DNA of 64,000 bases from Verrucomicrobiales bacterium (lineage in GTDB: Bacteria; Verrucomicrobiota; Verrucomicrobiia; Limisphaerales; JAYPXF01): positions 78,518-142,517 of the forward strand of contig PBAL01000014.1 in assembly GCA_002715965.1 (NCBI GenBank), given 5' to 3'. The notes under the pieces were generated by a model, which was given only the letters and a program-made list of their open reading frames with translations, did no database searches and was not told where the DNA came from. The translations under genes and the position numbers were made by a program. This document shows, piece by piece, positions 1-8,635 of the stretch (its first letter is position 1; every line of letters begins with the position of its first letter).

Positions 1-2
1 CG

Positions 3-1406
3 CACAAAGCGAATTGCGTGGTCGTGACGATGAATTATCGCATCGGTGTCTATGGCTGGTTTACGCATCCCGCGCTGCGAACAGGAAAGCCGGGGGATGA
101 GTTGAACGACTCCGGCAATTTCGGCTTGCTCGACATCATACATGCGCTCAGGTGGGTGCGGCGAAACATCGAAGCCTTCGGAGGCGATCCCGGCAATGTC
201 ACGCTATCCGGAGAATCTTCCGGCGCATCCAACGTTTCGTTCCTCCTGCACTCGGAATTGGCCGCGCCCCTGTTTCACAAGGCGTTCATGTCGAGTGCCT
301 ATCCGTTCGCGGCACCGCATTCGCGAGGGGACAAGGCGGCCGAGACCGCGTTGATCAACATGCTGGTTTATTCGAAGACCGCAGCCGATCGCAAAGCCGC
401 GCAGGCCCTGCGCAAAAAAATGTCCCCAAAACAAGTCGCCGGGTTCCTGCGCAGCCGCGATCATCGAACACTTTACGCCGGCTATCGCCGTCCGGACGGA
501 AAGGGCATGATGGATTGGGGCGATCTGGACCAGGACAACATCCCCACGAAATACCGTCGCCGGGGCAAACCGGAGTTCTGCTATGGCTACGCGGACGGAC
601 ATGTCGTCTCCAAGCTGGTGGATTTCACGGAGGGCAATTGGTTTCCCAAGCCGGTCATGATCGGCACCACTCGAGACGAGAACAAATACTTCCACTACAG
701 CCATTTCAAGGCGGTCTTCGACAATGCAATGAAGAAGAAGATGCCGCTCGATGAAGCCATCACCGCGGGTTTGGAAGGCCAGGCGCGCGTGAAGTATGCG
801 TCGGTTGCGGAATTCAAACGCGGTTGGAATTTCATCAACCGAATGACCACGGGGCTTTTTCATCGCTTCGGCGCCCACGATCCCGCACGGGCAATGGTTC
901 GTTCGCAGGATCGGCATCCCGTTTACGTCTTCCGCTTTGATTACGGCTCCGGCATGCATGACCTGAAGTATCCACGTCAGGAAAACTTCGAGTTCTTTCT
1001 CGGCGCGTCCCACAGTTTTGAGCTGCCGTTCTTCTTCGATTGGATGGATGTGGAACCACCCCGATGGGTTCGCTGGCAAAAGGAACAATGGAACGAAGCC
1101 AACTACACCGGGCGAAAGGCTCTCGCAGGCGCGATGTCCGCTCATCTCAAGGATTTTCTGCATTCTCCGGATGGAAGATTAAAGAACGCATCCGGCAACC
1201 CGATCACCTGGCAACCATGGACGCGAACAAATGAAGGATTCATTGTCTTCGACGCGGATGCGGATCGTGCGCACATTGCCATGAGCAATGACCTTGCATC
1301 TTCGCCGGGACAAATGCGAAGCGAACTGGATTCATGGCCGGATCAGGCGACCGTCGATTACATCAAGTACTTTATCATCTATTCCTATCAGATGAACTGG
1401 TATTGA
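3..1406 (+). CDS. Carboxylesterase type B, 5'-truncated by window edge
   Basis: Ester hydrolase of the carboxylesterase type B (alpha/beta hydrolase) family. The frame is open from the left edge, so the N-terminus, including any signal peptide and the oxyanion-hole region, is outside the window. Counting from the GTG at 18, the block GGDPGNV is followed by the nucleophile elbow GESSG with Ser67. The acid residue is expected in TTRDEN near residue 220, and the catalytic His is in GASHSFELPF near residue 332. All three triad elements are present and in family order, so the visible part looks functional. The substrate cannot be read from sequence. The C-terminus ends in a normal TGA, and about 220 bases without a gene follow. 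Confidence 0.9.
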   Translation, partial: HKANCVVVTMNYRIGVYGWFTHPALRTGKPGDELNDSGNFGLLDIIHALRWVRRNIEAFGGDPGNVTLSGESSGASNVSFLLHSELAAPLFHKAFMSSAYPFAAPHSRGDKAAETALINMLVYSKTAADRKAAQALRKKMSPKQVAGFLRSRDHRTLYAGYRRPDGKGMMDWGDLDQDNIPTKYRRRGKPEFCYGYADGHVVSKLVDFTEGNWFPKPVMIGTTRDENKYFHYSHFKAVFDNAMKKKMPLDEAITAGLEGQARVKYASVAEFKRGWNFINRMTTGLFHRFGAHDPARAMVRSQDRHPVYVFRFDYGSGMHDLKYPRQENFEFFLGASHSFELPFFFDWMDVEPPRWVRWQKEQWNEANYTGRKALAGAMSAHLKDFLHSPDGRLKNASGNPITWQPWTRTNEGFIVFDADADRAHIAMSNDLASSPGQMRSELDSWPDQATVDYIKYFIIYSYQMNWY

Positions 1407-1625
1407 CCGCGGAAGAATACGAGCTGAACAGAACGTGGCCTGGAATTGAGATCTACACGCAGCGGCACGGGGCAAATCATACTCGCCTCGGATTTTCGCG
1501 CCCACGGACTCGTAAACTCGTCCCTCCCCGCCCACTTGCAATCGCACCCGGTCGGAAGTTCAATCCAAGTTTGTAGCAGCGTGCGAACCTACCCGGCATA
1601 TCGTGCCAACCCAATCCACCCGATC

Positions 1626-1860
1626 ATGAAACCAACCATCTTCCTCGGCCTGGCCATCTTCGCACTCTCCCTGTCCACAACGCAGGCCCAGCGTCACTCG
1701 CCCGACTTGCCGGAAAAGAAAGCCGCGATGAAGAAGCTCTCATTCATGGAAGGCCAGTGGACAGGCGCGGGTTCGATCCAATTCCGAGGTCGCTCGTCGA
1801 AGTTTAACGGCAGCGAAACGGTGGGACTCAACTGCGCATTGATCGAATCTGAACCTGCCC
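1626..1860 (+). pseudogene. Truncated small secreted protein (DUF1579-like N-terminus)
   Basis: An ATG at 1626 opens a good signal peptide (MKPTIFLGLAIFALSLSTT) followed by a segment with FMEGQWTGAGSI and NGSETVGLN, which resembles the start of the DUF1579/lipocalin-like family (a lead-in like 'DFLVGxWxGxG'). After about residue 75 the similarity stops. The frame then runs on, out of phase, through the first 280 bases of the next gene. The most economical reading is that the 3' two-thirds of the gene was deleted and the remnant now abuts the TPR gene at 1874. The family assignment is from memory of the motif and is moderate. The truncation is inferred from the abrupt change in protein character. 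Confidence 0.5.
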
Positions 1861-1873
1861 CTACGCTGCCTCG

Positions 1874-2812
1874 ATGCCAAAGCTTCTCATACTCTTGCTG
1901 GCAACCCTGTGCACGCTTGGACTTCCAGCCGCGGATTCCAAAACGAAGTCGACCAATCCGAAATCGGCAGGAGACACGCTTCAAGAGCGGATTCTCGAAT
2001 CACAGAAAGCCTTCAACCGTCGCGAATACCGCAAGGCCCTCGACATCATCAACTCCGAGTTCGCCAAACTGGGCGAGAACGCGGAAGTCTACATGTTCCG
2101 TGGCACGCTTCACGCCGCGATCGCCAGTGAAGCGGGCGCGTCTGAAGCCGCGATGATGTTCTACGACAAGGCGGTCCAGGATTTCAGCAAGGTCATCAAA
2201 CTTTCACCGCACGCGGCCGCGCCGAAACAGTCACGCGGCTACGCCTACCAGGAACGTGGCAGCGCTTATTTCCGAAGTGGGAAGATCGAGGAATCCATCA
2301 AGGACTGGGACAAGTTCATCTCCTTTCATCCACGCCAGGAACCATATCATTGGCAACGCGGCATTGCTCACTATTACGCCGGACAATATGAGAAGGGCCG
2401 CCAGCAGTTCGAACTGCACCAGACCGTGAATTCCGCGGATGTCGAAAACGCCGTGTTCCATTTTATCTGCACTGCCAAGTCGCTGGGATTGGAACGGGCC
2501 AAGAAAGACTTCATTCCCATCAAGGGTGACCGGCGTGTGCCGATGATGGAGATCCATGGCCTGTTTGCCGGCAGCACGAAGGTGGAAGATGTCATTGCCG
2601 CGGCGGAGAAGGGTGAAGGCCTGCGATTGAACTACCAGCTCTTCTACGCGCACTACTACATCGCCCTCTACTTTGAATCGCACGGCGATGACGAGAAGGC
2701 GCGCAATCACGTGATGAAGGCTGCTGCATACGCCCCCCTCAGCAACTACATGGGCGATTGCGCGCGCGTTCACAAGATGCTGCTTCTGCGCAGGGACAAG
2801 GCGAAGAAGTAG
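1874..2812 (+). CDS. Secreted TPR-repeat protein
   Basis: A 312-residue protein with an N-terminal signal peptide (MPKLLILLLATLCTLGLPA) and a series of TPR-like helical pairs between residues 40 and 190 (for example ERGSAYFRSGKIEESIKDW and RGIAHYYAGQYEKGRQQF). A further helical C-terminal part reaches to about residue 300. It probably acts in the periplasm as a protein-binding scaffold, but no specific partner can be named. The start at 1874 follows the remnant of a broken gene, so its original upstream region may have been lost. A palindromic element lies between it and the sulfatase gene. Confidence 0.8.
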   Translation: MPKLLILLLATLCTLGLPAADSKTKSTNPKSAGDTLQERILESQKAFNRREYRKALDIINSEFAKLGENAEVYMFRGTLHAAIASEAGASEAAMMFYDKAVQDFSKVIKLSPHAAAPKQSRGYAYQERGSAYFRSGKIEESIKDWDKFISFHPRQEPYHWQRGIAHYYAGQYEKGRQQFELHQTVNSADVENAVFHFICTAKSLGLERAKKDFIPIKGDRRVPMMEIHGLFAGSTKVEDVIAAAEKGEGLRLNYQLFYAHYYIALYFESHGDDEKARNHVMKAAAYAPLSNYMGDCARVHKMLLLRRDKAKK

Positions 2813-2857
2813 GCGTTCTTGCCGACCACACTTCACCGATGCACGCGTGACTGGACG

Positions 2858-2940
2858 GGTTGCTCTTAATCTTTGTCTTCGTCCTTGTCTCAATCTCCCG
2901 CCGAGATCGAGACAAGGAGTTAAGGCAACGATTAAGAACC
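2858..2940. repeat. Imperfect palindromic element (nested hairpin)
   Basis: Nested inverted repeats: GGTT (2858) with AACC (2937), CTTAATC (2865-2871) with GATTAAG (2930-2936), and CCTTGTCTC (2883-2891) with GAGACAAGG (2909-2917). The core is CCGCC. The pattern, with one arm partly diverged, resembles a degenerate dispersed palindromic repeat rather than a simple terminator, because no T-run follows. It fills most of the 225-base gap between the TPR and sulfatase genes. Confidence 0.55.
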
Positions 2941-3037
2941 AGGCAAACTGTCAGTTCATTGCTGACGGAGTACGAGTTGCAGTCCACATACGGATTGAAC
3001 GCACACGTCTCGTCGCTACACTCACCCCACTCTTGAT

Positions 3038-4456
3038 ATGAAGCAGATCGTTGCCATTTTCCTTGTTGCCTTTCTTGCACTCGCATTTGCGAACACAGCG
3101 AGCGCGGCCGAACGGAAGCCCAACATCATTTACATCATGCTGGACGACGCCGGCTACGGCGACCTGAGCTGCTTCGGTCAGAAGAAGTTCACCACGCCGA
3201 ACATCGATCGGCTGGCAAAGGAGGGGATGAAATTCACCGATCATTATTCCGGCAGCACGGTTTGCGCGCCGACGCGCTGTGCGTTGATGACAGGTCTTCA
3301 CACGGGACATTGCTTCGTTCGCGGCAACAAGGAGGTTCAGCCCGAAGGACAATGGCCGATGCCGGCGGACATCGTAACCATTCCGCGTCTGCTGAAGAAG
3401 GCGGGATACACGACTGGCATGTTTGGCAAGTGGGGCCTGGGCTCGCCCGGATCCAGCAGCGATCCGGTAAAACACTTCGACACCTTCTTCGGCTACAACT
3501 GCCAGCGTCAGGCGCACACCTACTACCCCGGCCACCTGTGGAGCAACGACGAGAAAGTGCCTCTCGACGGCAACACCTATTCTGAACACCTCATTCACAA
3601 CGCCACGCTGAGATTCATACGGGACAACGCGAAAAAGCCCTTCTTCGCCTATGTGCCGATCACCATTCCGCACGCGGCCATGCATGCGCCCGAGGAAGAC
3701 ACCGAACCGTGGCGGAAGAAGTTTCCTCAATTTGAGGAAACCACCGGCAGATACGGCAGACACAAGGTGGTGAAGAACCCCATCGCGAAATTTGCCGCGA
3801 TGATGACGCTGATGGATCGCGGCGTGGGTGAAATCGTGCAGTTGCTCAAGGACCTGAAGATCGACAAACACACCGTTGTGATGTTCACCTCCGACAACGG
3901 CCCGCACAAGGAAGGCGGCCACAAGCCGGACTTCTTCGACAGCAACGGTCCGTTGAAAGGATACAAACGTGATCTATACGAGGGCGGCATTCGCACTCCG
4001 CTCATCTGTTGGTGGCCCGGCAAGATCAAGGCGGGATCGAAGAGCGCCCACATCTGCGCGCACTGGGACGTGCTTCCAACGGCTTGCGACATCGCGGGCG
4101 TCAAACCGCCCAAGAATATCGACGGCATCTCCTATCTCCCCACCTTGCTGGGGAAGAAGGACCAGAAGAAACATCAATATCTCTACTGGGAATTCCACGA
4201 GCGCGGAAAGAAACAGGCGGTCCGCATGGGCAACTGGAAAGCCATCCGCCAAAACCTTGCGAAGAACCGCAACGCCCCGATCGAACTTTACAACCTCGCC
4301 CATGACATCGGGGAAGAGAACAATGTTGCCGATCAGAACGCAGATATTGTCGGGCGCGCGAAGCGCTTGTTCAAAACTGCACGGGTGGAATCCAAGGTAT
4401 TTACGCTATTCCCGGTAAAGGGCGCGAAGAAGCCAACCAGAAAAAAGAAGCAATAA
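3038..4456 (+). CDS. Secreted sulfatase (type I, formylglycine)
   Basis: Arylsulfatase-type enzyme of 472 residues that hydrolyses sulfate esters, probably on sulfated polysaccharide in the periplasm or outside the cell. A signal peptide (about 1-23) precedes the sulfatase fold. IIYIMLDDAGYGDL (about 30-43) supplies metal-binding Asp residues. The formylglycine motif is CAPTR with Cys76 and Arg80, followed by the usual 'ALMTGLHTG'. A second metal motif, TSDNGPH, appears in the middle. The C-terminus is Lys-rich (KKPTRKKKQ), common in this lineage's sulfatases. Activity needs a formylglycine-generating enzyme encoded elsewhere. It is one of three intact sulfatases in the window. Confidence 0.95.
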   Translation: MKQIVAIFLVAFLALAFANTASAAERKPNIIYIMLDDAGYGDLSCFGQKKFTTPNIDRLAKEGMKFTDHYSGSTVCAPTRCALMTGLHTGHCFVRGNKEVQPEGQWPMPADIVTIPRLLKKAGYTTGMFGKWGLGSPGSSSDPVKHFDTFFGYNCQRQAHTYYPGHLWSNDEKVPLDGNTYSEHLIHNATLRFIRDNAKKPFFAYVPITIPHAAMHAPEEDTEPWRKKFPQFEETTGRYGRHKVVKNPIAKFAAMMTLMDRGVGEIVQLLKDLKIDKHTVVMFTSDNGPHKEGGHKPDFFDSNGPLKGYKRDLYEGGIRTPLICWWPGKIKAGSKSAHICAHWDVLPTACDIAGVKPPKNIDGISYLPTLLGKKDQKKHQYLYWEFHERGKKQAVRMGNWKAIRQNLAKNRNAPIELYNLAHDIGEENNVADQNADIVGRAKRLFKTARVESKVFTLFPVKGAKKPTRKKKQ

Positions 4457-4481
4457 GATTCGCCGAGAGCACGCCGCGTTC

Positions 4482-5237
4482 ATGAACGATCGCCGTTACT
4501 GGGAAAAAACGGGAAGCAATTACACTGAGGAAGTCTTCAACGTCGCGGCCAATGACCGGCGCGGCATCATTCGTCGGGAAATCCGCCGGGCTTCGGGAGC
4601 ATTCGCAGCCGACATGGGATGTGGAATCGGCAATTTCCTGCCCCTGCTCTCTGCCAGGTTTCAACACGTAAACGCCATCGATTTTTCAGCCGCATGCCTT
4701 CGTGAGTGCCGCAGCACCCACGCCACAATCGAAAACGTCAGCTACCTTCGCAAGGATCTTCGCCAAACCACGCGCCACTTCAAGCCCGTCGATTTCATCC
4801 TCAGCGTGAATGCGCTCTTGTCCCCCCGCCTCGCAGATCAACTCGCCATGTTTCATTCTCTGGCGCGTCATCTCAAAAAGAATGGGACACTGCTGCTGGT
4901 CGTTCCTTCCGTGGAGTCCGCGATGCTGGCAGATCATCGCTTTACTGAATGGTATCTCAGAACGGGAACGAGTCCGGCTCGCGCTCAGCGAATCGCGAAC
5001 GGTGCCGAACGCCGGGAGGAATTGGAAATCGCTTCAGATGGCATTGTGAAAATCGCCGGTTCAACCACCAAGCATTACCTCCGGGAAGAAATCCAACTCC
5101 GGCTCGAATCACTGAAGTTCAATGTTCGTTCGATCCGCAAGCTGGATTACGCTTGGGATACCGAGTTTGAAGAGCCTCCCAAGTGGATGCAGGAACCGTA
5201 TCCGTGGGACTGGTGCGTCGTCGCGACGAAGGGGTGA
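4482..5237 (+). CDS. Class I SAM-dependent methyltransferase
   Basis: A 251-residue soluble protein with a Rossmann-type SAM-binding fold. Motif I is ADMGCGIGNFLPLL at about 43-56, followed by an acidic strand end at NAIDFS and motif IV-like VDFILSVNALLSP. The substrate is unknown. It starts 25 bases after the sulfatase stop on the same strand, so it may be co-transcribed, but no functional link is evident. The long C-terminal half with YAWDTEFEEPPKWM is typical of uncharacterised methyltransferases. Confidence 0.8.
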   Translation: MNDRRYWEKTGSNYTEEVFNVAANDRRGIIRREIRRASGAFAADMGCGIGNFLPLLSARFQHVNAIDFSAACLRECRSTHATIENVSYLRKDLRQTTRHFKPVDFILSVNALLSPRLADQLAMFHSLARHLKKNGTLLLVVPSVESAMLADHRFTEWYLRTGTSPARAQRIANGAERREELEIASDGIVKIAGSTTKHYLREEIQLRLESLKFNVRSIRKLDYAWDTEFEEPPKWMQEPYPWDWCVVATKG

Positions 5238-5244
5238 GAGTGGA

Positions 5245-5294
5245 GCGAGCTATTTGACGTGGATTCCAACACCGGAAACGAGGGAAAGGACGAG
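5245..5294. repeat. Short dispersed repeat, copy A
   Basis: About 50 bases starting GCGAGCTATTTGACG that align without gaps, at roughly four bases in five, with 51258-51307. Both copies sit in intergenic sequence just 3' of coding or decayed coding DNA and share GGATTCCAA and GAACGAGGGAAAG-like blocks. The similarity was found by eye. No ends or duplication are visible, so the type of element is unknown. Confidence 0.45.
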
Positions 5295-5415
5295 CAGATT
5301 TGCTGTGGTTATTTCGTAACGGACCCTGAGTTCGATTACTTCGCCCTCCGTCCAGATTTATGTAAATGACCTGGCTGACAGGACGCTAATCGCATGCTCC
5401 ACCAAAACCCGATGC

Positions 5416-6930
5416 TCACTTCGCGCCGTGGTCTTCCCACGCCAACAGTCCCAGATCGGAACAAAAGGGTGAGGCTGGCAATCCGGCCGCGTTGTAGAGA
5501 TTGAATCCCTGTGGTTCGACATCGCAGGCGTAGCGAACGGCCATGGGGTTTGTGACCAACGGACTGGATACGATCACCTCCATTCCTTCAATGCGTGCTG
5601 TTGCGTCATGCCAGTTTCCCTGGCCGTCCGCGAGCTCGAACCAATCCAGAGCGCCGGAAGTTTCCCTTGCGGACAACACTCCCGGTTTGTGCCCAACCAT
5701 CAACCCGTTCGCGTTCGTGAACGAAACCCGAACTTCCCCTCCCACAACGCGATGCCCGGCGTAGCGTGGACCAACGGAATTGGTGACATCCATCCCATAC
5801 GTTTTCCCGAGTGCCAACCGCGCCAGACGCCGGCCCACAGAGATCTTGTCGGGAGGATGAATCCCTTCACCCGGAACATCGATCGTCACGACCATGCCCG
5901 AATGTGGAATGGACTGCGCCAATCGCTGTTCCTCGCGCATACGGATCCATCCGGTCGCCGTTGGGAAACTCGGAAGTTGAACGTAGTAGAGAGGCAAATC
6001 GGCCTGCCTCCATCTTCCGCGCCATCCGTCGGCAAGCGCGGTCATCTTGAAACGGTAATCCCGGGGATCCTCACTCCGACCACAGTTGGATTCGGCCTGA
6101 TACCACAGGAATCCGCGAACACCAAATTCGGTTATCGGAGCCATGCGGGCATTGAAGATGGCACCCGGCCTTCCCTGAGGATTGCGAACGAATACCCCAC
6201 CGCGAAGTTTTCTCAGATCCTCCAACTGATCCGAATCCGAAAGCTCGACAATCTTCCGCATGAGCGGGGATGAAAACGCCTCGCGCGGAATGAACGGCTC
6301 AATCGGCTTGCCGCCCCACGAGACATCTATCACCCCGATCGGCACGTTCAACCTCTCATGCATCACCCGCGCGCACACGGAAGCGACGGCCGACATGCGT
6401 CCGACGCTTTCGGGTGAAATCGGCACCCAGGAGCCCACCATGAGATCGATGGCCCCGGCCTTGCGATTCATGAGGACGGGATCGTTCACGCGGCGCATCC
6501 GGATGGCAGGGTATTCGGCCGTGCTGATCCAGTCTTCCGCATCGGGAAGCCCCCGCTTCATGGCGTTCACGGTGAAGCCCATGTTGGATTGTCCGGCGGC
6601 CAGCCACACTTCCCCGACGAGAACGTCGCCGGCTGCATCCACCACCTCGTCGCCGTTCAGCAGTTCCAGCCGGCGTCCGGTGGAGCTCGCCTTCGCGGCA
6701 GGAAGGCGTGCGGACCAACGACCGGTGGATTCAATCTTGCATGGAACTGTCGTGATTGCGAAACGGACATAAAGTTTGTCACCGGTCCGTGCGCCGAATC
6801 CCCAGACCTTGATCCCACGATCGCGCTGGATGACCATGTGATCGGAGAAGACGGTGGCAAAGCGGGGGGCGGCCTGCACGGAAGAAGCGAGCAGGAGAAC
6901 CAGAAGACCAAGCGATCGCGCGAAGGACAT
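5416..6930 (-). CDS. Sialate O-acetylesterase family protein
   Basis: A 504-residue secreted esterase of the SASA/SGNH-like family that removes O-acetyl groups from sialic acid or other acetylated sugars. The frame is open much further upstream, but that extension is antisense to the pectate lyase gene. The ATG at 6930 gives a clean signal peptide (MSFARSLGLLVLLLASS). Family motifs in order are FSDHMVIQRD (about 28-37), GQSNM with nucleophile Ser115, FLWYQAESN in the middle, and D..GEGIHPPDK near residue 385 supplying the Asp/His pair. It is divergently arranged with the pectate lyase gene, which suggests shared use in plant or algal glycan breakdown. Confidence 0.88.
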   Translation of the reverse strand: MSFARSLGLLVLLLASSVQAAPRFATVFSDHMVIQRDRGIKVWGFGARTGDKLYVRFAITTVPCKIESTGRWSARLPAAKASSTGRRLELLNGDEVVDAAGDVLVGEVWLAAGQSNMGFTVNAMKRGLPDAEDWISTAEYPAIRMRRVNDPVLMNRKAGAIDLMVGSWVPISPESVGRMSAVASVCARVMHERLNVPIGVIDVSWGGKPIEPFIPREAFSSPLMRKIVELSDSDQLEDLRKLRGGVFVRNPQGRPGAIFNARMAPITEFGVRGFLWYQAESNCGRSEDPRDYRFKMTALADGWRGRWRQADLPLYYVQLPSFPTATGWIRMREEQRLAQSIPHSGMVVTIDVPGEGIHPPDKISVGRRLARLALGKTYGMDVTNSVGPRYAGHRVVGGEVRVSFTNANGLMVGHKPGVLSARETSGALDWFELADGQGNWHDATARIEGMEVIVSSPLVTNPMAVRYACDVEPQGFNLYNAAGLPASPFCSDLGLLAWEDHGAK

Positions 6931-7061
6931 GACCGATGAACGCGCGCTGCCCGATGGTTTGTCAATTCTGGTCAGCGAGGTGGTTCGAATTCGTGCCTTC
7001 GATTCATGCGCGTCATCGCTACTTGATTCCGCGACGAAACCACTTACAAACGGAACCCATA

Positions 7062-8492
7062 ATGAAATCCCGATTCCTGTCACTTCTCCTGCTCCTGCCG
7101 CTTTCTTCATCGGCGCCCGCTCAGACGGCGGACCAGCGCGACGCTGCCCGCGCACTGCGCAAGGTGGTTTCGTTCCACCGGAAGAACATCGGACACCAAG
7201 GCGCATACCTGTGGACTTACGCGGCCGATCTTTCGTCGCAGGAAGGCGAAGGCAAGGCCAACAAGACCAGCGGATGGACACAGCCGCCAGGCACACCGTT
7301 CGTGGGTGAAGCCTACTTGAAGGCCTGGCGTTTGAGTGGCGATCGCAGTTGCCTGGAGGCGGCTGTCGAGTGCGCACACGCCTTGGTGAAGGCGCAATTG
7401 AAATCCGGCGGCTGGTCGTCCCACTTCGATCTTGGTCCGGAAGGCTCACGTCGATACACCTACCGCAGGGATGGAGCCAAGGCCGGCAAACGAAACCTCA
7501 CGACGTTCGATGACGACAAAAGCCAATCCGCTTTGGAACTGCTGATGCACGTGGATGAAGAACTGAAGTTTCGGGATCCCAAGATTCGCGAAGCCGTCGA
7601 GTATGCCCTCAAGCACATGCTCGCCGCGCAATACCCGAACGGTGCCTGGCCCCAGCAATACGTCGAACCACCCAACCCATCGGAATTCCCGGTGAAAAAA
7701 GCCTCTTACCCGAACACCTGGTCTCGCAAGTACGAAGGCAAGAAGTATATCAGCCACTACACCTTAAACGACAACAACATGTCCAACATCATCGACATGA
7801 TGATTGAGGCCTGGCGCATCTACGGCCGCAAGGACTGCCTCAATGCCGCGCTCAAGACCGGTGATTTCTTCGTGTTGGCCCAGATGCCCGATCCACAGCC
7901 CGGCTGGGCGCAACAATACGATCGGGACATGCACCCCGCTTGGGCCCGAAAGTTTGAGCCCGCAGCGGTGACCGGTGGCGAATCCCAGGCCGTCATGAAA
8001 TCGCTGATCAGCCTGTATCGGCAGACCGGTGAGAGCCGCTTCCTGAAACCCCTTCCGCGTGCGCTTGCCTACTATCGGAAATCAGAACTGCCAGGCGGCA
8101 AACTCGCCCGCTTCTACGAGTTGAACTCCAACAAGCCGCTGTACTTCACCAAGGATTATCAGCTGACCTACAGTGATTCGGACATGCCGACGCATTACAG
8201 TTTCAAAGTCAGTTCGGGTCTCGATTCGATCGAGCGTTCCTACCAAATGGCCCTTCGCTTGAATCCCGGAGAGTTCAATCCCGACCATCGTTTGGTTCGC
8301 CCAGACCGGCTTCGTAGCAATGTGATCAAGCGTGGAAAGAATGTGATGGAGTCACTCGATTCGCGTGGTGCCTGGGTGGAGAAAGGATCGCTTCGCCATG
8401 ACAAGGGCAGCAGTGGCAATCGCATCATCTCGATGCGGACGTTCGCGAAGAACCTCGAACATCTTGCCACGCTCGCTGGGGCCAAGCGCTGA
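7062..8492 (+). CDS. Pectate lyase, PL10-like
   Basis: A secreted polysaccharide lyase of 476 residues resembling the pectic acid lyase (PL10) family, which cleaves polygalacturonate by beta-elimination with an (alpha/alpha) toroid fold. The frame is open upstream to 6936, but the ATG at 7062 begins a signal peptide (MKSRFLSLLLLLPLSSSAPA). Visible features include QLKSGGWSSHFDL, MLAAQYPNGAWPQQY (family 'GGWPQ'-type block) and the acidic stretch YTLNDNNMSNIIDMM. The last resembles the 'FNDdA' active-site region of PL10. It lies back-to-back with the sialate O-acetylesterase and upstream of an MFS transporter in the same orientation. Confidence 0.8.
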   Translation: MKSRFLSLLLLLPLSSSAPAQTADQRDAARALRKVVSFHRKNIGHQGAYLWTYAADLSSQEGEGKANKTSGWTQPPGTPFVGEAYLKAWRLSGDRSCLEAAVECAHALVKAQLKSGGWSSHFDLGPEGSRRYTYRRDGAKAGKRNLTTFDDDKSQSALELLMHVDEELKFRDPKIREAVEYALKHMLAAQYPNGAWPQQYVEPPNPSEFPVKKASYPNTWSRKYEGKKYISHYTLNDNNMSNIIDMMIEAWRIYGRKDCLNAALKTGDFFVLAQMPDPQPGWAQQYDRDMHPAWARKFEPAAVTGGESQAVMKSLISLYRQTGESRFLKPLPRALAYYRKSELPGGKLARFYELNSNKPLYFTKDYQLTYSDSDMPTHYSFKVSSGLDSIERSYQMALRLNPGEFNPDHRLVRPDRLRSNVIKRGKNVMESLDSRGAWVEKGSLRHDKGSSGNRIISMRTFAKNLEHLATLAGAKR

Positions 8493-8635
8493 TCGGACAG
8501 AACGCTCACTCCGCGTTCCGACTGCAACATCGTCCCACAACTGTTTCGTTGACAGTGCAACCGTGATGTTTAGCGTCCTGCGCATTCACCGACAACTGCG
8601 GATGGGTGCATTCGTGTCAAAGACCTGAATTATTT

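Noticed and set aside
204..1163. Long minus-strand open frame (319 residues) opposite the carboxylesterase
   Set aside because: Antisense to a gene with clear catalytic motifs; the translation shows no family pattern.
6931..7449. Upstream extension of the sialate O-acetylesterase frame
   Set aside because: It is antisense to the pectate lyase coding region and Arg/Pro-rich; a signal peptide starts at 6930.
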